The notes under the pieces were generated by a model that was not told the DNA's origin, ran no database searches, and saw only the letters and a list, made by a program, of their open reading frames with translations. A stretch of 64,000 nucleotides of DNA from contig NC_072449.1 in NCBI RefSeq assembly GCF_027596085.1, forward strand, positions 29,295,200 through 29,359,199, in the 5' to 3' direction. This document shows, in pieces, positions 50,270 through 64,000 of this stretch. A program made the translations under genes and the position numbers. Numbering within the stretch: the first letter of the stretch is position 1; each line of letters begins with the position of its first letter. The DNA comes from Anoplopoma fimbria. Its lineage: Eukaryota; Chordata; Actinopteri; Perciformes; Anoplopomatidae.

Positions 50270-52065
50270 AGGGCAGGATAAAGCTTAAACATCAGGTGTC
50301 TCTGTTGGGGGTCTTAATGTGACCTTGTAGTGCATGTCAGTATTGATTAGGTAGAGCTCTGTGCGTGTGTATGTGCTCTTTATTGGATTTTGTTTTGTAT
50401 ATGTGTGTGTGTGTGTTGGGGCCAGTCACGCAGGAAGCCTCTCAAGTGTCCATGTTGTTGGTGATTATTGTATGTACTCGATCTTTAGACACCCACACAC
50501 ACTCACTCTCTGAGCTGTCACTGAAAAATGCCAGGTTCCCTTAAAATTTTGTATCATGGCAAATTAACTAGAGATTCATCGATATGACTTTCAGTCCCGA
50601 TACGATACTTTGGGTAATGGCATGAATTTACTTCATTTTTTATTTAGTATTAAAATAATAAATTGTACACCAGTGACTTGGTAAAATCTGCTGATTATTT
50701 ACCTGTTTTATTGTTTAATCTTTTAGTCTCAAAAATATCAGAAAACACAGAAAATTGCCCGTCACAATGCACAGCACAATGTGAGGTCATTGGAATTATT
50801 TTTCATTCTGTCACAATATCAGACTTTCACTACACAATTATTGCGTCCAAAAAATGAAATGCCATCAGTCACATTAATCTTTAACTTTTATTGTGTTTGT
50901 TGTCTTTTAATTACACTCTTAATAAGAGTGTAGGGAGACTGAGAGTCTGTTTCTGTAACTTTACATAAAAAATGATTTACAAGATATTATCTTATGTATA
51001 TTATAAACGTGTTATCTATATTTACATTTTGAAATATCACGGCTATTATCATAACTGACGCCCCTAATTCTGACCAAAAGTCCAAAGCCCAAAAATAACG
51101 TTTGATTAAGAACAAGAAAAGCTGTAAATCCTTAAACTGAAATTTTGCTTTTAACTTTTGCCTTAAAAAATTACTCAAAATTGTTTATTTTATTTTGATT
51201 GGTAAATCGTCTAATCATTACAACTTTTATCTCTGCCCATCTAACTTTTTAATCTATTGTTTGTTGATGCTGTTCTGTGAACCCCAACACACATTTAACA
51301 AGGTCTACTTTTTTCCTTTTGCTCTAATGATTTGAAATCATACTAAATATGTTTTACTTTGGAGTAGTTCCTGTTATTTGTGTGCATCAGACGCTGGATG
51401 TTTGGATGAAGGGATTGATCTCCCATGACTTTCAGTTGAGATGCGTGACATGGTTAGCCCAAACACTCTGCTCTGGATGTTACTAATACTCATTACTTGC
51501 TCTGTGCTTGGTGCATGAAACCTTTCCAAAATGAACATAAAGTGGGGTAGGCTGAGTTTGACAGGGAGTGCAGTTAGGATCATAATCAGGACACAGTTTT
51601 CCCAGTAGACCAGTGAAGCCTGTGCTCATCGTATCACATATCATATCTGGTAGTAGTACATCGGCCTCCAGAGTTTTGGAAGGACTAGTGGCTACAGTTT
51701 TCTGGTTTTAGATGTTTCAGCATCACTGACCTCCTTCTCTTCCTCGCCTCAGAGTCTGATTTCTTCCTCAGTCACTGGATCTTTCCCACCCCACTTTATA
51801 GATGTTAAGATGACAGTTTTCTGCCCTGTTCTTGCTTGGTTTAAATCCTGCCCCACTTTGGTCCAGACTAAAATATCTGTACAGATGTTCCGATACCTTT
51901 TTTTCCTTTCCGATACTATTTCCAATACCTGATCTTGCCTATTTGCCAATGCTTAGTACTGATCCAATACCAATATATATATATATTATTATTATATAAC
52001 AGTTGTATACTACTGATTCTGTATAATTGTGATATGATTGCTTGTTCATTTAGTTAATTATGGTC
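50270..52065. other. pak1 intron 1, no gene seen
   Basis: AT-rich unique sequence; (AT)n at about 51970-51985. Confidence 0.6.
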
Positions 52066-52069
52066 CCAT

Positions 52070-52285
52070 TTAGTGTCAAATAGACCATAAAGCAGAGTAT
52101 ACTTTGGGGCGGGGCTACCTTGTGATTGTCAGGTCTGGTCTTCAAGAGCTGTATACTTTGTCTCAACCTGGCGTCACTTCTTGGAAGTCCAAATACTGTC
52201 ACTCCTGTTAACTGGTTGCAAAAAACCAAGATGACGACGGCCAAAATCCAAGACGGCCACAGCTTGTATACAGTCTATCTTTAAT
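52070..52285 (-). mobile_element. Teleost interspersed repeat, inverted copy
   Basis: ccataaagcagagtatac then GGGGCGGGGCTACCTTGTGA, the reverse complement of the segments at 34450 and 40115, ending near gtatacagtctat. Confidence 0.65.
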
Positions 52286-52289
52286 CACA

Positions 52290-53640
52290 GTTTTGTAGTT
52301 TGGGAATTTTGATACAAGGTTAACAGCCAGTCATACTGTTATCCTGTGTGACTCTGTCTACAATGGAGCAGCTAAATCAAAAGTGATTGGACATCTGGAA
52401 GGATAACTCCAGCCATCAGTGTTTAGTGTGCAGCTTCAGCTGAGTTAAATGTAAATGATGTGAGTTGTGTGGAGAGCAGGGAGAGATCTCCCTAGTACTC
52501 CATCTAGGTAGTCTACAAAATTCACTATTTATTTTTTGTTTTTTAAAACCAGCACACATCCCCTGAAACACACACTCTCTAACGCACACAGTGGCCTCAG
52601 TTGGTCCCTGAAGACAATATGCTGCAGACAGATGGTCGTATGAGCAAGGCTAAGGGGTTCTGGGATGGAACGCCAGCTTGCTTACAATAACCAGCATAAT
52701 CAATGAGCTGCAGACACACAGACTGACAGACAGCTAGTTAATCACACCCCTCGTTATAACACAGTTATGTCGTGACAGCACCCAGATTATTAATGCCAGT
52801 TTACCACCAACCTGAGATTTAGGTTTGAGAAACACATTGTCTGCTGTGTGAATACATTTCTGCTCTGTTTTGTACTTTTAGTTTGCTTTTATGGCCGACG
52901 TGTTTGGATCTATTTATCCCAAAAGGGTCCTGAAATGTGAAATAAAAGGCGTTTAAGATAGTTGTGATATGTGATTTCTGTCTTGTTTTCTTCTATTTTT
53001 GTCTGAACTTAAACCAGTCATTCCTTCTGATAGGCATTAAAAGATTTGAAACAGTATTCTACGTTATACAGCACTATAAATCACACAAGGATTAAAGGAT
53101 TGTTTATTGTCAGTCTGCAACAGAGGGTTGTACAACGAGGAATAGTTTCAGCCTAGTCCATTTAGGCTACATAATAAAACATGACAAATCAGAAACAGTA
53201 GTGCTCTACCTTGTTATCCTTTTCTTATCTCATCTTATATTCAATTTACTATTATATGAAACAGAGAAAGGCAGCAAATCCTCACGATTGAGAAGCTGGA
53301 GCTTTAATGTTTAGTATTTTCGCTCATCGATCATTCTATCATCTGACTAATTGTTTCAGTTCTATAAATAATAAGATTCAAGCACCAAATAATGACAGAG
53401 GGACTCTTGAAAATTGAAATGTTCACGAACAAGAGAACTGCAGGTTTGGAGTGAGGACGCGATCTTTGCCAACTACATGGGGAGGAACCCTGAAACACAA
53501 AGGATTATGGGTAGAATGAGAGAGATTTTGACATCTTTATAGATTATGCCCTTTCAACGCCTCACCTCTGAAGCTGACGTATGTTTCTCTCCCCATCCAA
53601 ACAAGGCTTGTCATGTCATTCGTTCATGCAGAAGACAACC
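52290..53640. other. pak1 intron 1, no gene seen
   Basis: Unique sequence without exon or repeat signal that I can support. Confidence 0.6.
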
Positions 53641-53651
53641 ACCACCCACTT

Positions 53652-53715
53652 TCCTCCTCCTCCTCCTCCTCCTCCTCCTCCTCCTCCTCCTCCTCCTCCT
53701 CCTCCTCCTCCTCCC
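53652..53715. repeat. (TCC)n microsatellite
   Basis: About 20 TCC units. Confidence 0.96.
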
Positions 53716-53791
53716 CTCCCTTTTGTCTAGTTTATCGTTTATTATATGTTTGGCCACGTCCTCCTTTTCAAAATCACCATCTGTCTCTCTG

Positions 53792-53792
<1 letters not shown>

Positions 53793-53884
<92 letters not shown>
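53793..53884. repeat. (CA)n microsatellite
   Basis: 46 CA units. Confidence 0.97.
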
Positions 53885-53886
<2 letters not shown>

Positions 53887-53984
53887 TTGCCAGCTGACAA
53901 AAGACTCTCAAGGTTTGTGCAGAACAGCCTTAAAACACACTGCCTCTCAGATGTAATTGATAATTAATGAAAGTGAAGTGTGTG

Positions 53985-54942
53985 TGTGTGTGTCTGTGTG
54001 TCTGTTTGTGTGTTTGCAGCAACCTCCGTTACTTAAATTATTCTGTTTGGTTATTCCCTGTGTGTCTAATAAAAGCAGAAGCATGGTGTTCCTTTAACTA
54101 CAGTTTTATTGTAAACCAATCCAATGAAAAGTGACAGTTCGTCTCTCAATGCTGTCTGACTTCCTGTTTCTGGCTCTCCGCTCCAAGTAGGACTGGACAA
54201 TATGAAAAAAAAATGTTTGGGGTCAATACCTATATCGGTATTGTGACAATATTGTAGGGTTGATTGGTGCTTTTACAAGATATTACGCAATGCGATTTAT
54301 TAATAGATAATCATCAGTGATGTAGATATGATGACTAAGTGAGCAAACCAGGAAAAGACAGTTATGCCATGAGTATATCACCTCAAGCCCATCAGTTCCT
54401 ACTGAAGAAGTAAATCTTTAAAAAGTGGTCACAAACTGTTAAAAGCAACGTAATTGAAATGGGAGGAAATGTGCAATTGTTGGGGACTACTTTCACCGGT
54501 GGATTAATCCACATGTGGTGCTCTAGTGAGTATTTGTGGCAGCAGGTCGGTGTAGGTGGGATTGAGTCAAAAGTTATGATACAAAATGAATATATAAACT
54601 GAGTAGAATAAAGAGAGAATAGTTATATTAAGGTCGAATGATTAAACATGTGTAGAAAACAGAAGAAGAGTCAGGACGTGCGATGTGTTAACCAGGGACT
54701 CTCCTGAGGTTGGAACTTCAAAGACCCGAATTATAATGGGTGTGGTTGGGATGCGTGTGTGTGTGTGTGTGTGTGTGTGTAGACTGAAAATAGATTCTGT
54801 GTAAGGCTGCGTGCTCATGTTGGGATTTGCACATATCCATATATAAGATGCTGTCTGGTCCGTAAAAATATGTAAAAATATACATTTGAAGTCTGGGCCT
54901 CGGGGTGCGTCTCGTTACCATGACTGACGACGGGATCGCTCC

Positions 54943-54987
<45 letters not shown>

Positions 54988-55440
54988 GGACTTCTTTGTC
55001 TCCGTCACTCAGACCCATTCAGTCTCTCTGCTGTCCATGTCTTTACTTCATGCTGCTGTTATGGAGGTTTTTCCGTCTTCAGAAGAATTCAGATGCGGTC
55101 GACTCCTCGTCTTCCTCTTTTGTTCTGTTGTTGTGTGTTTTTTTGTTTTTTGGCCAGCAGGCCGCGGCGACGCCTTTTTCTCTTTGTCTCTTCCTGTTTA
55201 TGTCTCTTATTTATCTCCACGAACACGCACAGGTTGTTGTTGTCCGTGTGTGTGCTGAGCGTCCCACTGTGATCGAGTGTGTTGGAACAGCAGGAGCTCC
55301 AGGAGTGGGCAGGGGGCTCTGTGGCCTCTCTGTGCCCAGAGACACTGAGCTCTCCTGGGCAACGACATGGGCGGTTCACCCCTCCCCCCCCGCTGGGTCT
55401 GTAAACTCAGCTAAGTGTTTAACAAGGATGGAGGCAGAGA
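53985..55440. other. pak1 intron 1, no gene seen
   Basis: Open frames at 54900-55440 reflect CT repeats and low-complexity sequence. No conserved coding segment recognised. Confidence 0.55.
54752..54780. repeat. (GT)n microsatellite, short
   Basis: About 14 units; a (CT)n run follows at 54949-54983. Confidence 0.95.
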
Positions 55441-55443
55441 GGG

Positions 55444-55585
<142 letters not shown>

Positions 55586-56247
55586 GTATTTAAATAATTG
55601 ATCTGCTGTCAAATCAAACATGAATCTGTACACAGACTTGTAAAAATATAACATAAATCAAGACTGACAATACATTTTCGTGACAATTCTCATTTCGTGT
55701 GTCTCCCCAGAGATAAACCCCAGATATGTTATAACACATTCCAATCTGTGGCTGCATCTAATTAATATTTTAATCATCAATCTTCTGCTAATTATTCTCT
55801 TGTGAAAAATGGCCATTCAAATTTCCCAGAGCCTTAAAATGATCTCTTCAAATGTATTTTCTTCTGACTAACCGTCCAAAACCCGAAGACATTCTGTATG
55901 TTTGATGTAAGACGAGGAACAAAATGGAACCATCAAACATGGCATTTTGGCTTGAAAAATGAATGACTGATCTATTATCAAAGTAGTTACCAATTCATTT
56001 TCTGTTAATCCATAAATTGATTAATCAACTTCTCTTTTCAGTTTGGAAAGAGAAGAAAGGAGGGCTGATGTTTCTAGGTAACTTTGTTTAAAACAGTCCA
56101 GCTAGCTGACACTTAACCATCAGCAAACAGATACAGGAATAGATAATACTGCTATCCTCACAGGTGTAAAACCTACATACTACTGACGGGGGTTGCACCA
56201 CCGTTCAAAAGTTCTGAATCTTCTGACATGCACTAATGTGTCTTTAT

Positions 56248-56386
<139 letters not shown>

Positions 56387-56517
56387 ACAAGAAGGTTAAT
56401 GTATGCACTGATTTGTGTGTGAAGACTTCTTCCAGTAAATGTGGCTGCAGAGGCTGACTTGGCGTTTCCAGGAAGTGCTGCTGTTAAACGGCAACTCTTT
56501 CTTAGTGTGTGTGTTTT

Positions 56518-56558
<41 letters not shown>

Positions 56559-56559
56559 A

Positions 56560-59596
<3,037 letters not shown>

Positions 59597-59686
59597 ACGT
59601 AGCAGACAGTGTGTGGGTTTGTTTGATAACAGGGCTCAGTTGAAACTGACAGCAGCGTCTGAAATACGAGACCTCTGCTGTCTCGT

Positions 59687-59806
<120 letters not shown>

Positions 59807-59809
59807 TTT

Positions 59810-61090
59810 TAAGTGTCGGCCGCTGTGTTTCCCACTTCCTTGTGTGACTCACCTTGTGACATCATGCCGTGACATCACCGTCTGCTGGAGGCCGGTTTGG
59901 TCAAAAGTCCGACAGAGCGTCTCTCTCAGTCTCTCTAGTTATCTCTAACTCTCAGTGGACCCAACGTTTGCTCCTCATCCTTTTTTTAGTTGTTGTTGTT
60001 GTTGTTTGTGGATCAGTGTGAAGCTGTAGACATGGTTGTCTGCCTCTGCTAAGGTAAGAGATGGGGAAGTCCTCCATTTTAGGTAATGAAAGTGAAAACG
60101 GTGTGTTTTTAAAATCATTTTTTGTTTTTAATACTTAAACCATTTTTATTGTATAATATTATATATTAAATCCTATTCTAGAAAAAGCAGAGAAATTCCC
60201 TTTTTTGTTGCACAATGCAGCTCATTTCTCTGCTTAGACATTCTGCTTAGAGCTTCAGAAAATGTTTTCCTTCGCTTGTTGTGTATGTTTAAAAAAACAC
60301 TGATGGAGAAATTGTCAAATTTTCTTATTAATGTCTTTAGAAATGTGTTGGGGTGAAACAAGCATCATGTGCTCTGTGCTATCAAACCGCTGTAGGCAGA
60401 GCAGCTGCTGATTACAGGTCAGCTTGGTGGGACGTCGTACCACTGATGTTGCAAACTGTTGACACATTTCTAAAGAAAACAAAGTTTGTTCATTTAAATT
60501 TGACTGACTGGAGAATGAACTCCCATAGAAAAGCTTTCCATGGGTTGTTTTACTGTTGTTTTAGATCTTCTGCTTTGTCCCAGCTCAAATATTAAAGGGG
60601 CTCTGTCTTTACACATAAGTGTAGTCATGTTTGTCATGTTAAAAGCGCTCAGTTTATGGAAACAGTTGTATGAAGTCTTCTGGAGGAGTTTTTTTAAGTT
60701 TGGGAAAATAACCCTCTTGGCGCTGTCAGAGGTTATCTCTGCTTTGGAAACAAGAGATGCTATTGAGTTGAATGATGGGAAGTGTAGGATCTAGTGTAAA
60801 AAGTAAGGATATAGTGGAGACTTTGCATTACAACAGGAAGCAGTACTTCAGGGTTTTAATAACGAGACTGTAGCTGCTGGAAACACCTGCAGAGAACTCA
60901 GACTGTGAGCACTTTGTGTTGTCAGTTAATCATTTCTTGATATATCAAATCCTTTATGGGGATTAATAGATCATTGATGAGCTATCAACATCCTCAGAGC
61001 GAGAGAGAGAGAGAGAGATGGAAAACATGGAGATGTGACCCAGTTATGCGACTGAAGTACAAATAGTACTAGACTGCTAGTTAGGACTCT
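59810..61090. other. pak1 intron 1, no gene seen
   Basis: Unique; short (GA)n at 61000-61018. Confidence 0.6.
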
Positions 61091-61095
61091 ATAGG

Positions 61096-61196
<101 letters not shown>

Positions 61197-61342
61197 TGCG
61201 TGCGTGCTGCACTAACCCAAAAAGATTCCTCGTTCCTTGTGGAACCTCAGAGCAGGTTAGCTTCAGTGTGTGATTGTGTGTATTTAATGTGAAGGTTGTT
61301 GTTGCTAAACCAGTCATTAAAATGTCCCACTTTGCCTCACTG

Positions 61343-61452
<110 letters not shown>

Positions 61453-61512
61453 CATCTCTTGACCAGGCAGAAAGTTGCTCCTTTCCTTCTCACAGCATAT
61501 AAATCTAAGTCA

Positions 61513-61515
<3 letters not shown>

Positions 61516-61548
<33 letters not shown>
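61516..61548. repeat. (CA)n microsatellite
   Basis: 16 units; opposite polarity to the two preceding TG arrays. Confidence 0.96.
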
Positions 61549-61556
<8 letters not shown>

Positions 61557-61559
61557 ACA

Positions 61560-62460
61560 ACCAGCAGGGTTAGTCAGCATAGTGTTTGCAGATCAAACAG
61601 ACCACTCTGTGAGCAAATGGAAACTGTATTTCTTTGTTTCTCTGACTTGGACTTTGAGTTTCTGATTTTAAAAATATGTCATTAATATTGTTTTCTAGGT
61701 ATTTTCCCTAAAAATGACAAACAATAAGTTTGAATCAGAGCAATTTTATGCCTACATTATTTTCTTACATTATTGCGTGATAAGCCTTTTAAACCTTTTA
61801 ATCTTTTGAAAACCAAACCTTTTATTGAAGAGTAGGAACACTGATAAATATAAGTTTATTTGTGAAAACCTTTCAACAGCGAGACAATTTAAAGTGTTTT
61901 ACATAAGACGTAAAAGGCATTAAGATATAAAACAAACACAAGACTATATAAAAATACCTTATATATAGAATTTAAAAAAAGAGAAAAGTAAATTAGAAGA
62001 TGAACATAAGATCAAACAGAATTAAATTGAACAACCCTCTGAATATAAAAGTCCTGCACCTCTATGGAAACAGCACAACCATAGGTAGAAGTGGTGATAA
62101 CTCAAACATATCTTTTGTTTAGAATAACACAATTAAAATGCTATAAATTTCTTTGATAATTTCTTTTACAAACTATATGTAAAGAGTAACCAATGTGGGG
62201 AAAAATATTGAGACTACACGTGCTATATATATTGATCTATTTAAATGTTAACAACCTCTCCTCTCCTCTCTGCTCTGTGTTTCAGTCCAAGTTTCACATC
62301 ATTTTCGTCACATGTCTGTTGGTCACAGCTGAGTCAATCATGGCTTCCTAGTCGGCTGAGGAGCGAAGAATTTAATATTTTTTTAAAGGATGTGGTCAGA
62401 GAAAACAATTTATTTGGGGCAAGATTTTTAATGAGACATGTAGAACGAAGTGTTCTGGAT
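61560..62460. other. pak1 intron 1, last unique part
   Basis: AT-rich, no gene seen. Confidence 0.6.
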
Positions 62461-62464
62461 GATG

Positions 62465-62745
62465 GGGCGGCTGTGGCGTAGTGGAGAGCAAGGTAGCTCT
62501 CCAATCAGAGGGTCGGTGGTTCGATACCCGGCTTCGGCAGTCGATGTGTCCTTGGGCAAGACACTTAACCCCAAGTTGCTCCTGAAGGCCATCGGTGTGG
62601 ACTGATGATGAATGTTAGTTAGAGTCTGATGGTGGCACCTTGATGGTAGCCTGTCATCAGTGTGTGAATGGGTGAATGATATGTAACATACTACTGACTG
62701 TAAGTCGCTTTGGAGAAAAGCCTCTGCTACATGACTGTAATGAAA
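62465..62745 (+). mobile_element. tRNA-derived SINE, near full-length
   Basis: Box A-like TGGCGTAGTGGAGAGCA, box B GGTTCGATACCCGG, gtgtccttgggcaagacac, then the tail gtgtgaatgggtgaatga, taagtcgctttggagaaaagc and tgtaatg. It ends 142 bases before the pak1 coding exon. Confidence 0.78.
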
Positions 62746-62886
62746 TGCCACACATTTTAAGCTTTTGATTGGGTTGCATATTCTGATGGAAGCGTTCTTC
62801 ACAAATGAGGTGTCGGAAGATAAAAATGACGGAACTTGACACATTAAATAATGACCCCGCTCTGTTCTCGTCGCGTCTCTGTGCAG

Positions 62887-63106
62887 AAGCGGCCGGCTGC
62901 AGCCTAGCTGAAGATGTCTGATAACGGGGAGGTTGAGGACAAGCCCCCAGCTCCGCCCATGAGGAACACCAGCACCATGATTGGCTCCTGCAACAAGGAC
63001 CCTGCCCCCCTCAACCACGGCTCCAAGCCCCTCCCACCCAACCCTGAGGACAAGAAGAAGAAGGAACGCTCGATCCGGTTCATCCTGACGGGCGGAGGCG
63101 ACAAGA
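62887..63106 (+). CDS. pak1: p21-activated kinase 1, first coding exon (ATG at 62914; gene continues beyond window)
   Basis: PAK1 is a Ser/Thr kinase activated by GTP-bound Rac1 and Cdc42 that controls actin dynamics and MAPK signalling in the cytoplasm. The exon runs from the acceptor ctctgtgcag (ending 62886) to the donor AAGA/GTGAGT at 63107, with 27 bases of 5' UTR. It encodes 64 residues plus one base: [56 protein letters not shown] and [15 protein letters not shown] is the Nck SH3-binding motif. MRNTSTMIG and [12 protein letters not shown] identify PAK1 rather than PAK2 or PAK3. [12 protein letters not shown] differs from human FYRSILPGDK. An in-frame TAG (62905-62907) precedes the ATG, confirming the start. 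The CRIB, autoinhibitory and kinase domains lie downstream of the window. Confidence 0.95.
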
Positions 63107-64000
63107 GTGAGTACCGAGATCACTCTGGGGGGAACGGTGGGATTGAGCCGACGCTCATGTTGCCCTTGGGCAAAGCACTCGAGTGTGACCTTCTAGACGA
63201 ACTGATTATCTAATTTCATTCTCTGTCAGAAAGCAAATAAACTTGTTTTTTTGCTGCTACATTTGATGCATCTTCTTGTGCTGCTTTCTGTTTTGGTGAG
63301 CTCAAGACAATTCTACACCTGGATGGAAAATTCAGTATAAGTTAAACCCACAGAGTTGACAAGTGCCCACTCCTCAGTATTAAAATGTTTTTCCACATCC
63401 AGGGACAGGTGCTTTGTGGGTAACTGGTGGTCCCTTATCATGTCGTACCAGAGGGATCTGTCTCCAACATATGGCGTCTCATTATCGTCTTTCTCTCTGA
63501 TTCTTTCTTTCTATTTACTTTCTCTGTGTTTCTTTCACTCTCATCTTCCTCTGCCTCCTTACCTATGTCCTAATTTCCTCTCTAATGCTTCCCTCAGTTT
63601 CTTATGACTAATTCTCTCTGGATTTAAGACCTTTCCAGGAATTTAATGAATCGCGTCTCTTTGTACTTCCCGTTCAAGGGCTTTTAAGATCTTTAAAACT
63701 CAGGATTCTTCTTCTATAGTCGGTTTAAATATTGAATTAGTGTGTGAATGGGTGAATGATATGTAACATACTACTGACTGTAAGTCGCTTTGGAGAAAAG
63801 CGTCTGCTAAATGACTCTAATGTAATGTAATGTAATGTAACTGCTGCTCTTCTGCAGCCTCTGAGAGCCAAGTTAGGAATCCAAATCATTTTGTTTATAT
63901 GCACTTTTTCACTCATGCCTTTTTATTAGACCATCCTGCATCCTGAAACATATCAATTTAACAAGTCAAATCTGGTTGGTAAATTGTTTATGAGTTTGTC
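63107..64000 (+). other. pak1: pak1 intron after first coding exon
   Basis: Starts GTGAGTACC. CT-rich at 63480-63600. No second coding exon before the window end. Confidence 0.75.
63739..63840 (+). mobile_element. 5'-truncated SINE tail with (TAATG)n end
   Basis: Nearly identical to the 3' part of the SINE at 62465 (gtgtgaatgggtgaatgata and taagtcgctttggagaaaagc), ending in four TAATG units. It shows where this SINE's 3' end and tail repeat lie. Confidence 0.75.

Noticed and set aside
62465..62540. A tRNA gene (box A and box B present)
   Set aside because: The cloverleaf is not intact, and the tRNA-like part continues into a dispersed SINE body with a tail shared by other copies.

Overview
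The window is vertebrate genomic DNA, most likely from a ray-finned (teleost) fish. I infer this from spliced genes with GT-AG introns, very dense (GT)n/(AC)n microsatellites, short non-autonomous hAT- and piggyBac-like elements, tRNA-derived SINEs, and short LINE 3' tails ending in TATCT repeats. There are no bacterial features. Four genes are recognised from spliced exon translations, in order: rsf1 (+, 3' end only), clns1a (+, complete coding sequence), aqp11 (-, last two exons only) and pak1 (+, promoter region and first coding exon). The human 11q14 block has the same order and relative orientations (RSF1, CLNS1A, AQP11, PAK1, seen from the other strand), so this is a conserved syntenic segment.

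Layout. 1-5669: the last eight coding exons of rsf1, with dinucleotide repeats directly against several splice sites. 5670 to about 11 kb: long rsf1 3' region with a perfect 18-bp-arm hairpin and a 432-bp TTAA-flanked MITE. 11.3-12.53 kb: clns1a upstream region, with an NRF1-like and a CTCF-like site, a 44-bp tandem array carrying three further CTCF-like cores, a GTCACGTGAC E-box, and five copies of a 19-bp CCCGGG-containing repeat. 12535-18309: clns1a, with a 932-bp hAT-type MITE in intron 4. 19896-21596: aqp11 exons 3 and 2; its first exon, which should encode most of the protein, was not found. 23.1-25.2 kb: degenerate minisatellites. 28.74-29.28 kb: a GC-rich candidate promoter for pak1, built around five tandem 50-52-bp repeats, each with a CCAAT box and a GC box. 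29.28-62.89 kb: the inferred first intron of pak1, starting with a 625-bp GGAA tract and a 1.1-kb two-variant pentanucleotide array, then many (GT)n tracts, hAT/MITE/SINE copies and a candidate 65-nt untranslated exon. 62887-63106: first pak1 coding exon; the rest of pak1 lies beyond the window.

The genes are housekeeping or signalling genes that do not form a pathway: Rsf1 is the histone-binding subunit of the RSF (ISWI/SNF2H) remodeller, pICln loads Sm proteins for snRNP assembly and belongs to the methylosome, Aqp11 is an intracellular super-aquaporin, and Pak1 is a Rac/Cdc42 effector kinase. I found no undescribed protein system. The unusual material is regulatory and repetitive: two tandemly multiplied promoter or insulator modules, repeats against splice junctions, an apparently 5'-less aqp11, and an internally deleted hAT element with an intact target-site duplication.
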